64,000 nucleotides of DNA from Beroe forskalii (lineage: Eukaryota; Ctenophora; Nuda; Beroida; Beroidae), in the NCBI GenBank assembly GCA_011033025.1, contig WFMF01000065.1:496001-560000 (forward strand), written 5' to 3'. The notes under the pieces are model-generated. The model saw nothing but the letters and a program-made list of their open reading frames with translations, ran no database searches and had not been told where the DNA came from. Positions 60,232 through 64,000 of this stretch are shown in pieces; within the stretch, counting starts at the first letter, position 1, and each line of letters begins with the position of its first letter. A program made the position numbers and the translations under genes.

Positions 60232-61168
60232 TATAAAGCATATTGCTCCTAATTTAAATAAAGCATGTTGCTCCTTAATAAAGCATAGTGTTCCTAAATA
60301 AAATATGTTGCTCCTTAATAAAGCATTTTGCTCCTTAATAAAGCATATTGCTCCTAAATGAAGCGAATTGCTCCTAAATGAAGCATATTGCTCCTAAATA
60401 AAGGATATTGCTCCTAAATAAAGCATGTTGCTCCTAAATATAGCATATTGCTCCTAAATAAAGCATATTACTCCTTAATAAAGCATATTGCTCCTAAATA
60501 AAGCATGTTGCTCCTTAATAAAGCATTTTTCTCCTTGATAAAGCATATTGCTCCTAAATGAAGCGAATTGCTCCTAAATGAAGCATATTGCTCCTAAATA
60601 AAGGATATTGCTCCTAAATAAAGGATGTTGCTCCTAAATATAGCATATTGCTCCTAAATGAAGTGCCATACTGCTCTTAAATAAAGCATATTGCTCCTTA
60701 ATAAAGCATGCTGCTCCTTGATAAAGCATAATGCTCCTTAATAAAGCATATTGCTCCTAAATAAAGCATATTGCTCCTAAATAAAGCATGTTGCTCCTAA
60801 ATAAAGCATGTTGCTCCTAAATAAAGCATGCTGCTCCTTGAATAAGGGTACTGCTCCTAAAGAAAAGATATTGCTCTTAAATAAAGCATATTGATATTGC
60901 TCCTATATAAAGCATGCTGCTCCTTGATAAAGCATAATGCTCCTAAATAAAGTATAATGCTCCTTGATAAAGCATATTGCTCCTAAATAAAGCATGTTGC
61001 TCCAAAATAAAGCATGTTGCTCCTAAATAAAGCATGTTGCCCCTTGATAAAGCATACTGCTCCTAAATAAAATATATTGCTCTTAAATGAAGCATATTGC
61101 TCCTAAATGAAGCATATTGCTCCTAAATAAAGCTAATTGCTCCTAAATAAAGCATATTGCTCCTAAAT
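60232..61168 (+). repeat. 20-bp minisatellite with AATAAA in most units, about 47 copies
   Basis: The unit is AAATAAAGCATATTGCTCCT, with variants (CATGTTGCTCC, CTTAATAAAG, AAATGAAGC). Unit length is stable at 20 with a few 19- and 22-base units. Many units contain the canonical polyadenylation hexamer on the plus strand. Confidence 0.95.
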
Positions 61169-63500
61169 CCTAGTGTGCGGAATGACCAGCAGATCTCCTT
61201 TCTCCTCGATTCTTCGATAACCAGATTGTGTGTGTGTCACACTGTCCGTATACAATGCAATCTGTACAATCGGTACCTTTCAGTGTTCGTACTATTGTTT
61301 TCCTCAACCATTTCCTCAACCATTTCCCCTCACGTACAAGACAAGATTGCTGGTGACATGGATTACAAGATTGTTACGAGATATACGCATCTTGATGTGA
61401 CAGATCACAAGATTTGTCCTGTGCGGTGGGGGTATAGCTTGTTCCGTATCTGCAGTGATGGTGTGCTTCCCCTAGTGTCGCATGTCACCTGCCATGGCAT
61501 CTCACAGTGTTCCTGGTTCCTGAGAATTTGCTGAGTGTTTCCTGAGAATTTGCTGAGTAGTTGCTGTACGTGTCGTGTGTGTTACTGACAATTTGGATTA
61601 GCCTTTCCTCACCAGTATCAGTAGCTTCTGGTAGGGCGGAGAATTGGGAAAGTGCCAAGAAAGCAAACCAAAGTTAATAATACTTGAAAGTTAAAGTGTA
61701 GTTACTATTGATAATGTCATTGAAACGCATGAAATGAATATGATTTGACTTGCGACCTGGCCCGATTTAACAAAAGTATAGATTTCTTAAATGATCAAGT
61801 CAAAACTCAAAGAAAGGATGCTTTCAAAGGTTCCAAATAAGCTCTATTGGCAGTAAATTGCTAAAAACGCCACATTAGAATCCTCATTATCGAGATTAAC
61901 GGAGACTAGAACGTCGATACTCGGTGAATTAGAATAGGGCTTATAAGAAAACAGCTGTCCTATAATCATTCTTAAACAGCCACAAAATTAAAATGTAAAC
62001 GTTATTGCTACAACAAAACATTGTAATCACCATGTAACTTGGCGGGCAATCACGAGGCCTAGTCATAATAGCAAGCCATCAAACTCCAGGGTGCAGCCTG
62101 GAAATCTCACTAAAATTCATTCAAATTGCCGCGTTCAACTCTACCTCACGTTTCCTAATGAGAGATATTCTTGACTGTGCGCTTAGGAACATTAGTCATC
62201 GCTAAGATCTAGAGTAATTAATACGCGAGGACATGTCTTGTGGCCACAAATATCTTATTTATCTCATGATATATGATAAACTCGAGCTAAACTAATTATT
62301 ACATTGTATTTGAAAAGTTTACAAACGGGTTTTTTCTACGACTCTATCGTGAAGCAGCATACAACAACTAGTGGTAGCGCAACAAACGCCAAAGTTATTT
62401 CATGTCAATTTTAACATACAAATTATGTTTAAAAGTTGTGTGCTACGTGGTTTTTGTATCATTATCTCAATATGAATTTGCGAAGGAGCACGACATTACA
62501 CAAATTTTTGGGAAGCGTAAGCCCCCCGTTGATTTTCCATTGGGGAGGGGGCTAGATCTTACTTGTGAATTTGTAATCTTCAGAAGCTATTCATTTCAGT
62601 GTTATTCATTTCAGAGCTAATTTTCACTATCATAAAGATACAATACACCTGAAATCATGTTTTTGTAAGTTTGAAATCTGAAAGGTGAATTTATGAAAAG
62701 GTAATTTCTGTTCAACTGAGCTAAATATTACTCAAAATTTTGGGCATCAATATTTATGCCCAAATGTTGAATATAATTCTAGGTCCCTCAGATTCTTCTA
62801 GAAAGCCACGGGTGCTTTTTTAGAAAATACAGAGGGCTTGCCCTTGGGGGTGTGGTCCCACGCGAGGGACCAAGCTGTACCATTAAGCAGGAAGCCCATT
62901 TTAATTTCAAAGGCCTCGCCTTCGGCTCGTGAATTAAGAAAAAAAACGAGTCTACGCTATATCATATTAATTACACCTCATATCAAGGATGCTGAGAGGC
63001 GTGTCAGTGGTCAGCCCCTTCTTCTCTGCCACATTCAATAGCACATCATGAGCAACTCAACCATAAGTTGGCGTAACGTAGATCTCTTCAATTTATCTTA
63101 TGTGGAACAAATATACCATTTGGCGCATTCAGTTCACCATATTAAGGTGTGATAATTACATCATACCTAACTGGCTTGTTTCCGTACACAACCTATGACA
63201 CCTGCTAAACTTTATTGTTCCTGTAATTGTGGAGGTTTTTGTGTTTTGATCTGAATCGACCGCCGTTTTTCAAGCAAACCTTTGTAAGGAGTTTTTGTGT
63301 TATCCGTCGTACACAATATAATAAACAATGGTTAGCAGCTGAGGATCATTGCTAACTTTGAGTATAGAAGCGGTATCACACTTCTGTGATAAAATCTGGT
63401 AAATTGTTGATGTGGAAGTTTTACAGTTGGATGTCCCCTAGCACGCCCACTGCATGTCCTCAAAAATGCTCAGCTTACACTTTATAAAAACTTAAGTCTA
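61169..63500. other. No gene seen
   Basis: The 125-codon frame at 61157-61534 starts inside the minisatellite and has no family signature. A small GC hairpin (TGGTCCC...GGGACCA) lies at about 62851-62871. Confidence 0.5.
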
Positions 63501-63721
63501 TCTTATTGGCCCTTATTTAACTGACCTTTATCAATCAAGGACAATGACTATTTGAGTTTTTGTCCAAAGGGCCTGCTAAAATGGGACCGGTTAAATTAAT
63601 CAACTAGGCCAATGAATTAAGGTAAAATGAAACTTTTATTAGTGGTTTAATATGATTAGAAAACGATTCGATTTTTGACCATTGGGCCAGTTAAAAAACG
63701 GCTCTATGAAGGCCAATAAGG
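63501..63721. mobile_element. Short MITE, CCTTATTGACC family, third copy
   Basis: CTTATTGGCCCTTATTTAAC at 63502 and GGCCAATAAGG ending at 63721. Interior TTTTTGTCCAAAGGGCC and GGACCGGTTAAAT blocks are shared with the copies at 40795 and 45087. About 220 bp, noncoding. Confidence 0.65.
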
Positions 63722-64000
63722 TTTATAAACCTTGTTTAACATATTCTGTTCCCATCCCCCACTCCCTGCCCAGAATCTGGACAAAGTGTGGCACTTTGGA
63801 AATCATGGCTCCATGGGGTCAGCCACGGAAACCATTTGACTGACAGTTCCTGGTCAATTGTTGATATTAAAGTTTTATGTTGATGCGAATGTTTAAGCAT
63901 ATGAACAACGAATTTAGCTCAAAATGCCTAAAACTTACAGAGTAGCAAATGCTCAAATGGTTCGTGATCATATCACGCATCTGTGACGACTGGTAAACGA

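Overview
The window is animal nuclear DNA: AT-rich, with sparse coding, intron-containing genes with GT-AG splice sites, dense minisatellites and many short inverted-repeat transposons. The homologies that can be read (SMARCB1/SNF5, two class A GPCRs, LINE fragments) fit a marine invertebrate or another divergent metazoan. The SMARCB1 homologue differs from the vertebrate protein mainly in its N-terminus and linker. I cannot name the phylum from the sequence alone. Most long open frames are artefacts of stop-free tandem repeats.

Layout. 1-10.2 kb is gene-free, with a palindrome-rich transposon cluster at 1.8-3.1 kb and a 90-bp-period duplication at 9.3 kb. A broken LINE ORF1-like gene lies at 10.3-11.3 kb. 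A 3.1-kb pyrimidine-only-like minisatellite fills 12.1-15.3 kb. A foldback element of about 1.2 kb (16.6-17.8 kb) and a TTAA-flanked element (18.4-19.0 kb) follow. A two-exon class A GPCR gene occupies 21.2-24.1 kb on the plus strand.

The main gene is a SMARCB1/SNF5 homologue (core subunit of SWI/SNF chromatin remodellers). Six plus-strand exons run from 29018 to 40624 and cover the N-terminal DNA-binding domain, the linker and SNF5 repeat 1. Its 3' exons (SNF5 repeat 2 and the C-terminal coiled coil) were not found. Its introns hold a TAA-flanked Harbinger-like element, a run of four unrelated minisatellites, and hairpin elements. Two exon 3' ends have been amplified together with their 5' splice sites, and a third shows a weaker echo. 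A second class A GPCR (42.2-43.3 kb) is on the minus strand just after the last exon seen; it is either a downstream neighbour or nested in a very long intron.

From 43.4 to 64 kb there is no convincing host gene. The region contains an inverted-repeat pair enclosing a GC-rich island and a Gln/Pro-coding minisatellite, several MITE families shared with the left half, a frameshifted LINE reverse transcriptase with its poly(A) end (49.9-51.9 kb), and a 20-bp minisatellite carrying AATAAA in most of its roughly 47 copies.

I found no CRISPR, operon, viral or toxin locus. The most novel material is the splice-site amplification in SMARCB1, its irregular fifth-exon acceptor, and the transposon and minisatellite families.
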